Origin: an uncultured Bacilli bacterium
GTDB lineage: Bacteria; Bacillota_I; Bacilli_A; RF39; UBA660
Reading direction: 5' to 3'
Assembly: GCA_934130485.1 (NCBI GenBank)
Contig: CAKOYE010000001.1
Coordinates: 1 to 62,676, forward strand
Length of the DNA stretch: 62,676 nucleotides
Shown one piece after another: positions 17,058 to 25,093 of the stretch. A model generated the notes under the pieces. The model ran no database searches. It was not told where the DNA came from and saw nothing but the letters and a program-made list of their open reading frames with translations. The first letter of the stretch is position 1. Each line of letters starts with the position of its first letter. A program made the position numbers and the translations under genes.

Positions 17058-18107
17058 GTGAAAAACAAGTTAAATTATCGGTTAATAAATCTTGCTTTAA
17101 TATGTGTAATAATATATTTGGTATATAAATGCAGAAATTTATGGTTAATTATATTTAAAACAATTTACAAAATATTGTTACCATTTATTTCTGCTTTTTT
17201 TATATCATATATAATTTATCCATTTTTAAATTATTTAAAATCAAAAAAAATTCCTTTACCGCTTGGAATAATTATAATAATTATTATTGCGTTAGGAATT
17301 ATAGTAATTACATTTTCCTTAATTTTTCCTTCATTATTTGACCAAATTGTTTCATTAATTAATTATATAATTACATTTATAAATAGAATTTCTATAAAAT
17401 ATAATATTGATTTATTAGATTTTGAAAAATATTTATATGAAATTATAAAATATTTAGGAAAATATATTTCTAGTAGTGCTGTTTTAGTTATAAATAGTGT
17501 TATAGGATATATAACTCAAACATTTATAGTTTCAACATTAAGTATTTATTTTTTAATAGATATGGAAAAAATAAGAAAAATATTGAAAAAATTACTAAAA
17601 AATAATTATAGAAATTTTGAATGTGTAAAAATAATAGATTCTGAATTAAGAAAATATTTTATTGCTTTCTTCAAAATTATTATTATATCTTTTTTTGAAT
17701 ATAGTTTATGTTATATAGCTATTGGTCATCCAAACGCAATTATTTTAGGTGTTTTGGCAGCACTATTAGGAATTATTCCATATTTTGGAGGTATAATAAC
17801 AAATATTATAGCTTTAATAACGTCATTTACAATTGGAATACCACTTTTTATAAAAACTTTAGTAGTACTTATTATTCTTTCTATTATTGATGGATATGTA
17901 ATAAATCCTTATATTTATGGTAAAAGTAATAAAATTCATCCACTTATAATTATTTTTTCCTGTATAGGAGGTAATATATTAGGTGGAATACTAGGTATGT
18001 TTTTATCGCTTCCTTTAACAATAATAATTGTGACAATTATAAAATATTATAGAGAAAATATTTATGGATTTAAAAATAAAATAAAAAGTATTTATATAAA
18101 ATATTGA
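17058..18107 (+). CDS. AI-2E family transporter
   Basis: A 349-aa protein with seven or eight hydrophobic segments. It carries the family pattern: an N-terminal pair of helices, a central amphipathic region, and a conserved GVLAALLGIIPYFGG motif followed by GNILGGILGMFLSLPL. Members of this family export or exchange small molecules; only some are linked to autoinducer-2, and some are sodium/proton antiporters. The start is GTG at 17058 after AGTAGG. Its last codons overlap the -35 box of the T-box promoter. Confidence 0.87.
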   Translation: MKNKLNYRLINLALICVIIYLVYKCRNLWLIIFKTIYKILLPFISAFFISYIIYPFLNYLKSKKIPLPLGIIIIIIIALGIIVITFSLIFPSLFDQIVSLINYIITFINRISIKYNIDLLDFEKYLYEIIKYLGKYISSSAVLVINSVIGYITQTFIVSTLSIYFLIDMEKIRKILKKLLKNNYRNFECVKIIDSELRKYFIAFFKIIIISFFEYSLCYIAIGHPNAIILGVLAALLGIIPYFGGIITNIIALITSFTIGIPLFIKTLVVLIILSIIDGYVINPYIYGKSNKIHPLIIIFSCIGGNILGGILGMFLSLPLTIIIVTIIKYYRENIYGFKNKIKSIYIKY

Positions 18108-18132
18108 CTATTATTATTTTTTTTCGTATAAT
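18104..18132 (+). promoter_or_regulatory. Promoter of the T-box leader
   Basis: TTGACT (18104-18109), a 17-base spacer and TATAAT (18127-18132) are near consensus. The expected start near 18139 fits the 5' end of the T-box structure. Confidence 0.75.
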
Positions 18133-18138
18133 TTAAGT

Positions 18139-18336
18139 ATATTAATTATTGATTTAGAGGAGTAATAATATTTATTTTTAAGAGAAAATACGGTTGGTGA
18201 AAGTATTTAAAACAAATATTATGAAAGACACTAATGTTAGATAATCGTTTTCTGCGTTAAAGAATGAGTGTATAGTTATCGATAAAATAAGGTGGTACCG
18301 CGATAATTCGTCCTTATATTTTATGGATTTTTTTAT
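18139..18336 (+). ncRNA. T-box riboswitch (probably histidyl, formerly of hisS)
   Basis: The hallmark AAGGTGGTACCGCG at 18290-18303 is the conserved T-box sequence that binds the uncharged tRNA acceptor end. It is followed by TTCGTCC and a terminator stem (ATAAAATAAGG with CCTTATATTTTAT, then seven T). Upstream is a stem I with an apical GGTTGGTGAAA loop flanked by AAATAC and GTATTT. A CAC (His) triplet sits on the 3' side of the likely specifier loop near 18226. Normally the aminoacyl-tRNA synthetase gene follows directly; here an IS110-family element separates it from hisS, about 1.85 kb away. Confidence 0.9.
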
Positions 18337-18348
18337 TAAATTTTAAAA

Positions 18349-18507
18349 AGAACATCTGGTAAAAGTCAATAGATAGTTCTTGGCAGGTTTTGCATAGTAA
18401 ACTGCCTTATCAAATAAATTATTGCATGTAAAAGGAGTTTTAGTTAATTTTGAACTAAAACATACATCTGTTCGCTATATTAAATACTCGTATCTAATAT
18501 AGCGAAC
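18349..18507. repeat. Row of four hairpins at the transposase-distal end of the IS110 element
   Basis: Four inverted repeats follow one another: 18349-18380 (AGAACATCT / AGATAGTTCT), 18382-18406 (GGCAG / CTGCC), 18437-18461 (GTTTTAGTT / AACTAAAAC) and 18470-18507 (13-bp perfect stem, loop of 12). The last abuts the transposase stop codon. None has a T-run typical of a terminator. This may be the element end, a structural RNA, or both. Confidence 0.6.
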
Positions 18508-19787
18508 TAATTGTTCTTTGAATTTTGAACCGAGTTAATTGGTTTGTAATATTGATTTTTTCGCAGCAATCCAAAAATCAATCTTTCAAGTTTACGAGCA
18601 GATAAAACGAGTGCACGTTTATGTTGATGCTTGGTAACTTCATCATATTTAAGATTATAAAAATCTTTAATAAATGGGAAGTTCTGTCTAACACAGGAAG
18701 CAGTAGCTTCGACTAAATAATAACGTAAATACTTGTTAGACTTTTTAGAAGATTTTTTGTCTTGAGAATCAAATTCTCCAGACTGATTTCTTTTCCAATA
18801 AAGCCCTGAATATTTAGCAAGTTTAGAATTGTGTGGAAACCTTTCAATATTACCAATTTCAGCCATAATTCCTGCAGCATAAACTTTACCAATACCACGT
18901 ATTGAGAGTAAAATATTATAAGTATTTGAATCTAATCCCAAAGCAGTAGATAAAATAGCTTTATCAATTCTTTTAAGTTGTTGTTGGTAAAATTTAATAG
19001 TGTTTAAGGAACAAGCAATGGCAATATTAATTGGTTCATAAGCAGTTTGATCTAATCTGTACGAAGCACGCATAGCTTTATTTAAAGCAGTTATTTTACC
19101 ATCTAGATTAGATGAATGGTTTTTGCTTTTTTCAGAAATAAAGTTAATAAGTTCTTCAACAGAAGATTCAGCGATTTGGTCTGGAGATTCAAACTCTTCT
19201 AGAAGAGCAGAGGAAGTTGCGCCAAACAAATCGGAAAAAGGCATTTCATTTTTGTTTAAAGATATTAATCCAGAGAAAGAAAGATATAAATTTGTCAAAA
19301 TATACGTTTTTTCTCTTATCAAATTTTTACAAATGTGATATCTTTGTCTTGTAAGACGTTGAAGTGCGATGTATTGGGAACCTTTAAAAGGAAATAAAGT
19401 TATAGTTCTACCAACTCTAGCATAGTCGGCAAGAACATAAGCATCAATGCCATCTTCTTTTTCTAAGTCATGAAAGCTTTTCTTATATTTATCAAAATCA
19501 CAAGCATTGATTTGATAAACTTCGGTATGAAAATTATTTAAATATTCATTAGAAGAAAAGAAACAAGCTGGATGGAAAGAATACATACCAGTAGCTTCCA
19601 TAACAATAATGACTTTTTCAAAAAAGAATTTATCCTCAATGTCTTTAATTTTATTAATAACCATTTCGTTTCCTTCTGGATTATTGGGAAACTTAAGGTT
19701 GAAATAAATATGTTGATCAAAATTCATAACACAAAATTGGTTACCTTTTAATGCAACATCAACACCAATGAATAAACAGTTTTGCAT
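18507..19787 (-). CDS. IS110-family transposase (DEDD recombinase)
   Basis: The 426-aa protein has both IS110 domains. The N-terminal RuvC-like DEDD domain shows D10 in GVDVAL, E64 in VMEATG and two Asp in EDGIDAYVLA (about 112 and 115). The C-terminal Tnp20 domain shows LLSIRGIGKVYAAGI and NQSGEF, whose Ser is the expected nucleophile. This family recombines DNA guided by a bridge RNA encoded in the element's own end. The frame is intact, so the element may be active. The ATG at 19787 follows AAAGGGGG. It is antisense to the T-box-hisS direction. Confidence 0.93.
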   Translation of the reverse strand: MQNCLFIGVDVALKGNQFCVMNFDQHIYFNLKFPNNPEGNEMVINKIKDIEDKFFFEKVIIVMEATGMYSFHPACFFSSNEYLNNFHTEVYQINACDFDKYKKSFHDLEKEDGIDAYVLADYARVGRTITLFPFKGSQYIALQRLTRQRYHICKNLIREKTYILTNLYLSFSGLISLNKNEMPFSDLFGATSSALLEEFESPDQIAESSVEELINFISEKSKNHSSNLDGKITALNKAMRASYRLDQTAYEPINIAIACSLNTIKFYQQQLKRIDKAILSTALGLDSNTYNILLSIRGIGKVYAAGIMAEIGNIERFPHNSKLAKYSGLYWKRNQSGEFDSQDKKSSKKSNKYLRYYLVEATASCVRQNFPFIKDFYNLKYDEVTKHQHKRALVLSARKLERLIFGLLRKNQYYKPINSVQNSKNN

Positions 19788-19839
19788 AAGTAACACCCCC
19801 TTTCATTAATAAATTTTTGTGAAACATAATAGACTACCA

Positions 19840-20066
19840 ATACCCTTGCTTAAAAGTATAACAACAACCTCGTTATAAGAATACATCTTTGTTTAAGGAT
19901 AATTTGCTGCGATTAAACTTAAAAGAGAAACATCATCTGAGTTAGAAGGATAATAACTAATAAGAAGGGAAACATTCTTAAATAGTAAACACCTTAATTG
20001 GTTACAGGAGTTGACAGAATAGATCCTAGTTATTACATTTCGAAAAATATAATAACACAAGGGTAT
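19840..20066 (-). ncRNA. Candidate IS110 bridge RNA region
   Basis: This non-coding stretch lies just upstream of the transposase, where IS110-group elements encode their bridge RNA. It holds nested inverted repeats. ATACCCTTG (19840-19848) pairs with CAAGGGTAT (20058-20066). TAATAACTA (19951-19959) pairs with TAGTTATTA (20027-20035) and encloses two hairpins (19961-19980 and about 19985-20005). GTTTAA / TTAAAC (19891-19918) closes a 16-base loop of the kind used as a guide loop. Position and structure are seen; function and the guide assignment are inference. Confidence 0.4.
20011..20039 (+). promoter_or_regulatory. Possible outward promoter toward hisS inside the IS110 end
   Basis: A consensus TTGACA (20011-20016), a 17-base spacer and TACATT (20034-20039) point to hisS, whose ATG is 150 bases downstream. 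If active it would express hisS independently of the displaced T-box. Confidence 0.4.
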
Positions 20067-20119
20067 AAATAATCCAAAGTTTTTACTATTTTTACTTATA
20101 AAAATAAATATATAAGAAA

Positions 20120-20170
20120 AATAGTTTTTGTAAGCAAAATATTTAAAATAAATCACTTACAAAAACTATT
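20120..20170. repeat. 15-bp hairpin just upstream of the hisS ribosome site
   Basis: AATAGTTTTTGTAAG (20120-20134) pairs perfectly with CTTACAAAAACTATT (20156-20170). Four bases later comes the GAGGAG ribosome site of hisS, itself inside a small TATAC / GTATA palindrome. On the minus strand the stem is followed by TTTCTT. It may be the outer end of the IS element or a leader structure of hisS. Confidence 0.55.
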
Positions 20171-20188
20171 ATACGAGGAGTATAGTTT

Positions 20189-21469
20189 ATGATACAAAAA
20201 GCAAAAGGAACTTATGATTTATTTGGTGAAAGTGGAAAAAAAGTAATATATTTAAAACAATTACTTGAAAGCGTAATGAATAAATATAATTATGAATATA
20301 TAAAAACACCTATTTTTGAATCTAGTGAATTATTTCATAGAGGTGTAGGTGAAACTAGTGACATAGTTTCAAAAGAAACTTACGATTTTGTTGATAGAGG
20401 AAATCGTAATATGACTTTAAGACCAGAAGGAACTGCCGGTGTAGTTAGAAGTTTTATTGAAAATAAAATGTATGGTGAAGGTAGTATGCCTATAAAATTA
20501 TGGTATTTTGGTCCAATGTATCGCTACGAAAGACCACAATCTGGTAGATATCGTGAATTTTTACAGTTTGGTGTTGAAACATTTGGTAGTAATGATCCTA
20601 TGATTGATGCTGAAATAATAAGCATACCAGTTAATTTTTATAAATTACTTGGACTTAAAGGCATTAAAGTTAATATTAATACACTAGGTGATACAGAATC
20701 AAGACTCAAATATCGTGAGGCTTTATTGAATTATTTTAGACCACACATTGATTCATTATGTGAAGACTGTAAAAAAAGATTTGAAAAAAATCCACTTAGA
20801 ATATTAGATTGTAAAGTAGATCATGATTTAGATATAATGAAAAATGTTCCTAAAATATATGACTATTTAAATGAAACAAGTAAAAAGCATTTCGAAGATG
20901 TACAAAAATATTTAAAATGTTTAAATATAGAGTATGTAGTTAATCCTAACATCGTTAGAGGACTTGATTATTATACTCATACTGTTTTTGAGGTTGAAGC
21001 TTCTGTTGCTGGATTTGGTAGTCAAAATATTTTGGGTGCTGGTGGAAGATACGATGGATTAGTGGAAACGATAGGAGGTCCTTCTACTCCTGGAGTAGGA
21101 TTTGCACTTGGTATTGAAAGATTATTAACAGCTCTAGATTATGAAAATATTAAATTACCAATAGATAATGAATTAGATATATATATAATTCCTATGAACG
21201 ATGAAGCAAAAGGATATTCAAGTTATGTATTAAATAATATTCGTATGAATGGTTTTAGTTGTGATATAGATTATATGTCAAGAAACATAAAAAGTAATTT
21301 CCGCCAAGCTGATAGATTAAAGGCAAAATATGTTATTATTGTTGGTGAAGATGAAATAAAAACAAAAAAATTAACTATAAAAAATAATAACACAAAAGAA
21401 GAATTTAAAGTGAATGAAGAAGATATAATTGATTTTTTTGATGAGATGGTTGATGATTCTAATGAATAA
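20189..21469 (+). CDS. hisS: Histidyl-tRNA synthetase
   Basis: This 426-aa class II synthetase charges tRNA-His. Motif 2 is visible as WYFGPMYRYERPQSGRYREF, and the HisRS-specific motifs as RGLDYYTHTVFE and GGGRYDG. Motif 3 is GVGFALGIERL and the C-terminal anticodon-binding domain follows. Length is normal. The ribosome site GAGGAG precedes the ATG. Its natural T-box leader lies about 1.85 kb upstream beyond an IS110 element, so control by uncharged tRNA-His is probably lost or weakened. The next gene starts 8 bases before its stop. Confidence 0.97.
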   Translation: MIQKAKGTYDLFGESGKKVIYLKQLLESVMNKYNYEYIKTPIFESSELFHRGVGETSDIVSKETYDFVDRGNRNMTLRPEGTAGVVRSFIENKMYGEGSMPIKLWYFGPMYRYERPQSGRYREFLQFGVETFGSNDPMIDAEIISIPVNFYKLLGLKGIKVNINTLGDTESRLKYREALLNYFRPHIDSLCEDCKKRFEKNPLRILDCKVDHDLDIMKNVPKIYDYLNETSKKHFEDVQKYLKCLNIEYVVNPNIVRGLDYYTHTVFEVEASVAGFGSQNILGAGGRYDGLVETIGGPSTPGVGFALGIERLLTALDYENIKLPIDNELDIYIIPMNDEAKGYSSYVLNNIRMNGFSCDIDYMSRNIKSNFRQADRLKAKYVIIVGEDEIKTKKLTIKNNNTKEEFKVNEEDIIDFFDEMVDDSNE

Positions 21470-21911
21470 ATTTGATTTTAATAGTTATAAAAGTTTAAAA
21501 GATATAATAGGTTATGATGGATTTATAGATAGAGATGGATTGTTTTATAGAGTTAAAAGAAGACATTCTTGCGATATAAATTGTTCTCATATAAATTGGG
21601 CTGAACAATATATTAATCAAGATATGAAAAAATTAAAAACTATTTTAACACCTAGTTATAGTATGATTTATACACTATCTAAATTGAGAGATAAACAAGA
21701 TATATTAATACATATTTTTGGATTTGTTTATTATAGTCATGATCATTTAACTAATGAACCAATTATTATAACACCGGACCCAATATATAATGATAAAAAA
21801 ATAACTGATGAGCAATTAAATACTTTATATAAAATAATGGAATATAATATGGAAAAACCGTTAGAACATGAAGTTTTTCTAAATCCAGATTACTATAAAA
21901 AATATAGATAG
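21462..21911 (+). CDS. Hypothetical protein, 149 aa, between hisS and aspS
   Basis: I do not recognise this protein. It is a compact soluble protein rich in Asp, Lys, Tyr and Ile with a SHINWAEQYI segment and a central HIFGFVYYSHDH stretch, and no membrane segment. I placed the start at the ATG overlapping the last 8 bases of hisS; in-frame ATGs at 21441 and 21453 are alternatives because no clear ribosome site decides. aspS follows after 9 bases, so it is most likely translated from the hisS-aspS transcript. No function is assigned. Confidence 0.75.
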   Translation: MNKFDFNSYKSLKDIIGYDGFIDRDGLFYRVKRRHSCDINCSHINWAEQYINQDMKKLKTILTPSYSMIYTLSKLRDKQDILIHIFGFVYYSHDHLTNEPIIITPDPIYNDKKITDEQLNTLYKIMEYNMEKPLEHEVFLNPDYYKKYR

Positions 21912-21920
21912 GAGTAAATT

Positions 21921-23231
21921 ATGAAAATAAATTTTAATGAATTAAAAAATTATGAAAATGAAGAAATAATAATACAAGGTTTTGTTGATAAAATAAGAAA
22001 TTTACAATATGTACAATTTGTAATATTAAGAGATTCAACTGGAAAAGTTCAAATTACAATTGAAAAAAATGAAGAAAATGCTAAAATGGTAGAAATAATT
22101 GATAATTTAACGCAAGAAAGTACATTAAAAGTTAAAGGGAAAGTTTTAATAAATGAGAAAGTTAAAATGGGTGGTATTGAGATTATTCCAAATTCTATAA
22201 CAGTTACTTCTTTATCACTTCCAGAATTACCTCTTGATATAAAAAGTAAAGATAGTTCTTTAAGAGAAACAAGATTAGATTATCGTTTTCTAGATTTACG
22301 TAGAGAAGAAAATAATTTGTTTTTTAAATGTGAAACAATACTTGAACAAGCATTTAGAGAATACTGTGTAGATAAAGGGTTTATTGAAATTCATTCGCCA
22401 AAAATTGCTGCGGGAGCAGCAGAAAGTGGAGCAGAGGTATTTAAAATAGATTATTTTGGTCAAACTGCCTGCCTTTCTCAATCACCACAATTTTATAAAC
22501 AAATGGCAATGGCTGCTGGTTTTGATAAAGTATTTGAAATAGGTCCTGCATTTAGAGCAGAAAATTCTCATACATCATATCACGCTACTGAAATTAATAT
22601 GGCTGATGTTGAAATTTCTTGGATTGATTCATTTTCTGATGTAATGGATATGGAAGAAGAATGGATTAAATATGCACTTTCTAAAGTAAAAGAAAAATAT
22701 GGTGAAGAAATTAAAAAATTATTTAATGTAGAAATAAGTGATACAACTATTAAATTTCCTCGTATTACATTTAAAGAAGCAAAAGAAATATTAAAAAATG
22801 AGTTTAATTATATTGGAGAAAAAGAAGACGATTTTGAAAGAAAAGAAGAAAATTTATTATGTAAGTACGCTAAACAAAAATATAATTGTGATTTCATATT
22901 TGTTACAAAATTTCCTTTCGCTGCAAGACCATTTTATCATATGTTAGATGAAGATGGAATTACAAACAGTTATGATTTATTATTTAAAGGAATTGAAATA
23001 ACTACTGGTGCACAAAGAGAACATAGAGTTGATATATTAAGAAAACAAATGATTGAGAAAGATGTTAATCCAGAATCATTAGAATTTTACCTAGATTTCT
23101 TTAAATATGGATGTCCTCCACATGGTGGATTTGCAATTGGTATTGCTAGAATTATGATGCAAATATTTGAAATTGATAATATAAGAGAAGCAACATTTAT
23201 CTATAGAGGTCCTACAAGGCTTAATCCATAA
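21921..23231 (+). CDS. aspS: Aspartyl-tRNA synthetase, short archaeal-type (AspS2)
   Basis: The 436-aa class II synthetase has an N-terminal OB-fold anticodon domain, motif 2 in GPAFRAENSHTSYHATE and a motif 3 GFAIGIARIMMQI. The usual bacterial AspRS is near 590 aa because of a GAD insertion; that domain is absent. The segment FGQTACLSQSPQFYKQM is typical of the archaeal/eukaryotic-type enzymes. Such enzymes are often non-discriminating (charging both tRNA-Asp and tRNA-Asn) and then need GatCAB; I cannot decide that here. AGGAG precedes the ATG. The place after hisS is the same as in Bacillus. Confidence 0.93.
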   Translation: MKINFNELKNYENEEIIIQGFVDKIRNLQYVQFVILRDSTGKVQITIEKNEENAKMVEIIDNLTQESTLKVKGKVLINEKVKMGGIEIIPNSITVTSLSLPELPLDIKSKDSSLRETRLDYRFLDLRREENNLFFKCETILEQAFREYCVDKGFIEIHSPKIAAGAAESGAEVFKIDYFGQTACLSQSPQFYKQMAMAAGFDKVFEIGPAFRAENSHTSYHATEINMADVEISWIDSFSDVMDMEEEWIKYALSKVKEKYGEEIKKLFNVEISDTTIKFPRITFKEAKEILKNEFNYIGEKEDDFERKEENLLCKYAKQKYNCDFIFVTKFPFAARPFYHMLDEDGITNSYDLLFKGIEITTGAQREHRVDILRKQMIEKDVNPESLEFYLDFFKYGCPPHGGFAIGIARIMMQIFEIDNIREATFIYRGPTRLNP

Positions 23232-23260
23232 AAAATAACAAAATTTATTTTGTTATTTTT
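23231..23260. terminator. Bidirectional terminator after aspS
   Basis: An 11-12 bp stem (AAAATAACAAAA / TTTTGTTATTTT) flanked by A and T runs lies between the ends of aspS and a small convergent gene. Confidence 0.7.
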
Positions 23261-23468
23261 TATTAACGTTTAAATTATTTGCTTTTGAAAATATTTCAAT
23301 TTTTTGATCTATTACCGTTAGAAAATTACTTAATGTATTTATCTTATTATAGCTTGATTTAATTTTTTTGAAATTATTTGCAACTGAATGATATAAAATT
23401 AAATTTATAATAATTGCAGATAATATTATTGATAATTTTGAAACAATATTATAATTTTTATTAGACAT
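23253..23468 (-). CDS. Small membrane protein, 71 aa
   Basis: A single hydrophobic segment (about residues 11-27, SIILSAIIINLILYHSV) follows a short basic N-terminus, and the rest is a polar, probably helical, tail. AAGGAGAT sits eight bases before the ATG, so I believe it is expressed. It lies between aspS (convergent) and the GspE-like ATPase gene on the same strand. No family is recognised. Confidence 0.6.
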   Translation of the reverse strand: MSNKNYNIVSKLSIILSAIIINLILYHSVANNFKKIKSSYNKINTLSNFLTVIDQKIEIFSKANNLNVNKK

Positions 23469-23568
23469 ATAATTTTATCTCCTTTTTTAGTTCGATATTA
23501 TAGTTTCAAATTAATTAATAATTTAAAAAAACAAGTAATAAAGTACTTGTTTGCTTTTAAAATATATT

Positions 23569-24993
23569 TTAAAAATTATTATTAATTAAATCTTCTAAAT
23601 AATCAAGTTGTTGATTCGAATCATTTATTAAAGAATTGGATTGATTATTATTTATGTTTTCAATCTTTGGTTGAGGTGATACAGCTTTGTTAGATGGAAT
23701 ATCAAAATGCATTGTTTCTTGCTGAGGCTCTTTACTTACTAGATTTTTTATTTGTAAATTGTTTTTTTCACCAATCTCATCAATTATATCAAAAGCTTCT
23801 TCTTTATCATCATCTTCTAATTCAACAATTTTTAAAATTTCTTCTAATGTAGTTTGACCTTGCAAAACCTTTTCCAATCCATCTTGAAGTAGGGTAGTAA
23901 CATCAGACTTATAAACTAAATGTCTCAATTTATCTTTTCTAACGTTAGAACTAATAGCATCTCTTATCTCTTGATTAATTAAAAGTACTTCGTGAATTGC
24001 GATACGTCCTTGATATCCATTCGAACATTCATCACATCCTTCATTTGAATAAATTTCTGTAATATTTTTATCAAGAATTTTTTTAAATAAATCCCTTTCA
24101 TATTCATTTGTAGGACGGAGTTTTTTACAATGTGGACAAAGTTTACGTGCTAATTTTTGAGATATTATTCCAGTTAGTGCACTTGCAAGTAAGTATCTTT
24201 GTACATCCATATCAAGTAAACGTTCAATAGTAGTTAATGAATCGTTTGTATGAAGTGTTGATAGAACGATATGCCCTGTAATAGATGCTCTAACGGCAAT
24301 TTGCGCTGTTTCAGTATCACGAATTTCTCCAATCATTATAACATTTGGATCTTGACGTAAAATTGATCTTAATGCATTTGCAAAAGTTAGGCCTATTTCA
24401 CTATTTGTTTGAACCTGGTTTATACCTTCAATATTCATTTCAATAGGGTCTTCTACGGTAATTATATTTGTATCCTCTTTATTTAATCTTTGTAACATTG
24501 AGTAAACTGTTGTTGATTTACCACTACCAGTTGCACCAGTTACTAATATAATTCCATTCGGTGTACTAATCATTTCTAAAACTTTTCTATAATTTTGTTC
24601 CGAAAAACCTAGACTTTCAATTCCACTTAAACTCATACTATAATCCAAAATACGAATAACAATTTTTTCACCCTCATTTGTCGGTAAACAAGATACACGT
24701 AGATCCAAAGGAACTCCCTGTAAAGTAGCTTTTATGGCACCATCTTGTGGTAATCTAGACTCAGTTATGTTCATTCCTGCAATTATTTTAACGCGTGTTA
24801 CTAAATTCTTTTTTATTTCGTTTGGAACATCTGTATAATCGATTAATTGTCCATCAATTCTTATTCTAATTTTCATATGGTTATCCATAGGATCAAAATG
24901 TATATCACTAGCACCACGTTTTGATGCATCAACTAATATATCATTTACGATCTCAACAACCGGCATTTTTCCATAGTCGTATATTTTTAGCAT
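23569..24993 (-). CDS. Type IV pilus/competence assembly ATPase (GspE/PilB/ComGA-like)
   Basis: This cytosolic ATPase powers pilin polymerisation. Motifs: GASDIHFDP, Walker A GATGSGKSTT, an Asp box near VEDPIE, Walker B MIGEIRDTETA, a His box STLHTND and a CPHCKK...CDECSNG zinc-binding tetracysteine. The N1 domain is missing, as in ComGA, and the C-terminus has a roughly 90-aa polar extension rich in Gln and Asn. I chose the ATG giving MLKIYDYG (474 aa), which follows AAAGGGGA at usable distance; longer TTG or ATG starts are less likely. Two pseudopilin genes are divergent from it. Confidence 0.9.
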   Translation of the reverse strand: MLKIYDYGKMPVVEIVNDILVDASKRGASDIHFDPMDNHMKIRIRIDGQLIDYTDVPNEIKKNLVTRVKIIAGMNITESRLPQDGAIKATLQGVPLDLRVSCLPTNEGEKIVIRILDYSMSLSGIESLGFSEQNYRKVLEMISTPNGIILVTGATGSGKSTTVYSMLQRLNKEDTNIITVEDPIEMNIEGINQVQTNSEIGLTFANALRSILRQDPNVIMIGEIRDTETAQIAVRASITGHIVLSTLHTNDSLTTIERLLDMDVQRYLLASALTGIISQKLARKLCPHCKKLRPTNEYERDLFKKILDKNITEIYSNEGCDECSNGYQGRIAIHEVLLINQEIRDAISSNVRKDKLRHLVYKSDVTTLLQDGLEKVLQGQTTLEEILKIVELEDDDKEEAFDIIDEIGEKNNLQIKNLVSKEPQQETMHFDIPSNKAVSPQPKIENINNNQSNSLINDSNQQLDYLEDLINNNF

Positions 24994-25093
24994 AAAAAAA
25001 TTCATCCCCTTTTTATTCAATAAGACTAGATTTTACCATAAATATATTATATAATATATTTATAATAATATCAATAATAAAGGGGAAAAGTTT

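Larger units (their letters stand above)
18338..20119 (-). mobile_element. IS110-family insertion element between T-box and hisS (ends approximate)
   Basis: The unit consists of an IS110-type transposase gene with about 170 bases of hairpin-rich DNA on its downstream side (18338-18506) and about 320 bases of structured non-coding DNA on its upstream side (19797-20119). IS110 elements lack terminal inverted repeats and leave no clear target duplication, so the exact ends cannot be read from one copy. The outer limits come from the end of the T-box terminator and the hisS leader. Only one copy is present in the window. Confidence 0.75.

Noticed and set aside
18302..18308. GATAATT shared between the T-box and the loop at 19897-19912 as a guide-target match
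   Set aside because: Seven A/T-rich bases are expected by chance at this composition, and the T-box is intact at that point, so it is not the insertion site.
18470..18507. 13-bp hairpin as a simple terminator of the IS110 transposase
   Set aside because: On the transposase strand the stem is followed by AGATGTATG and not a T-run.
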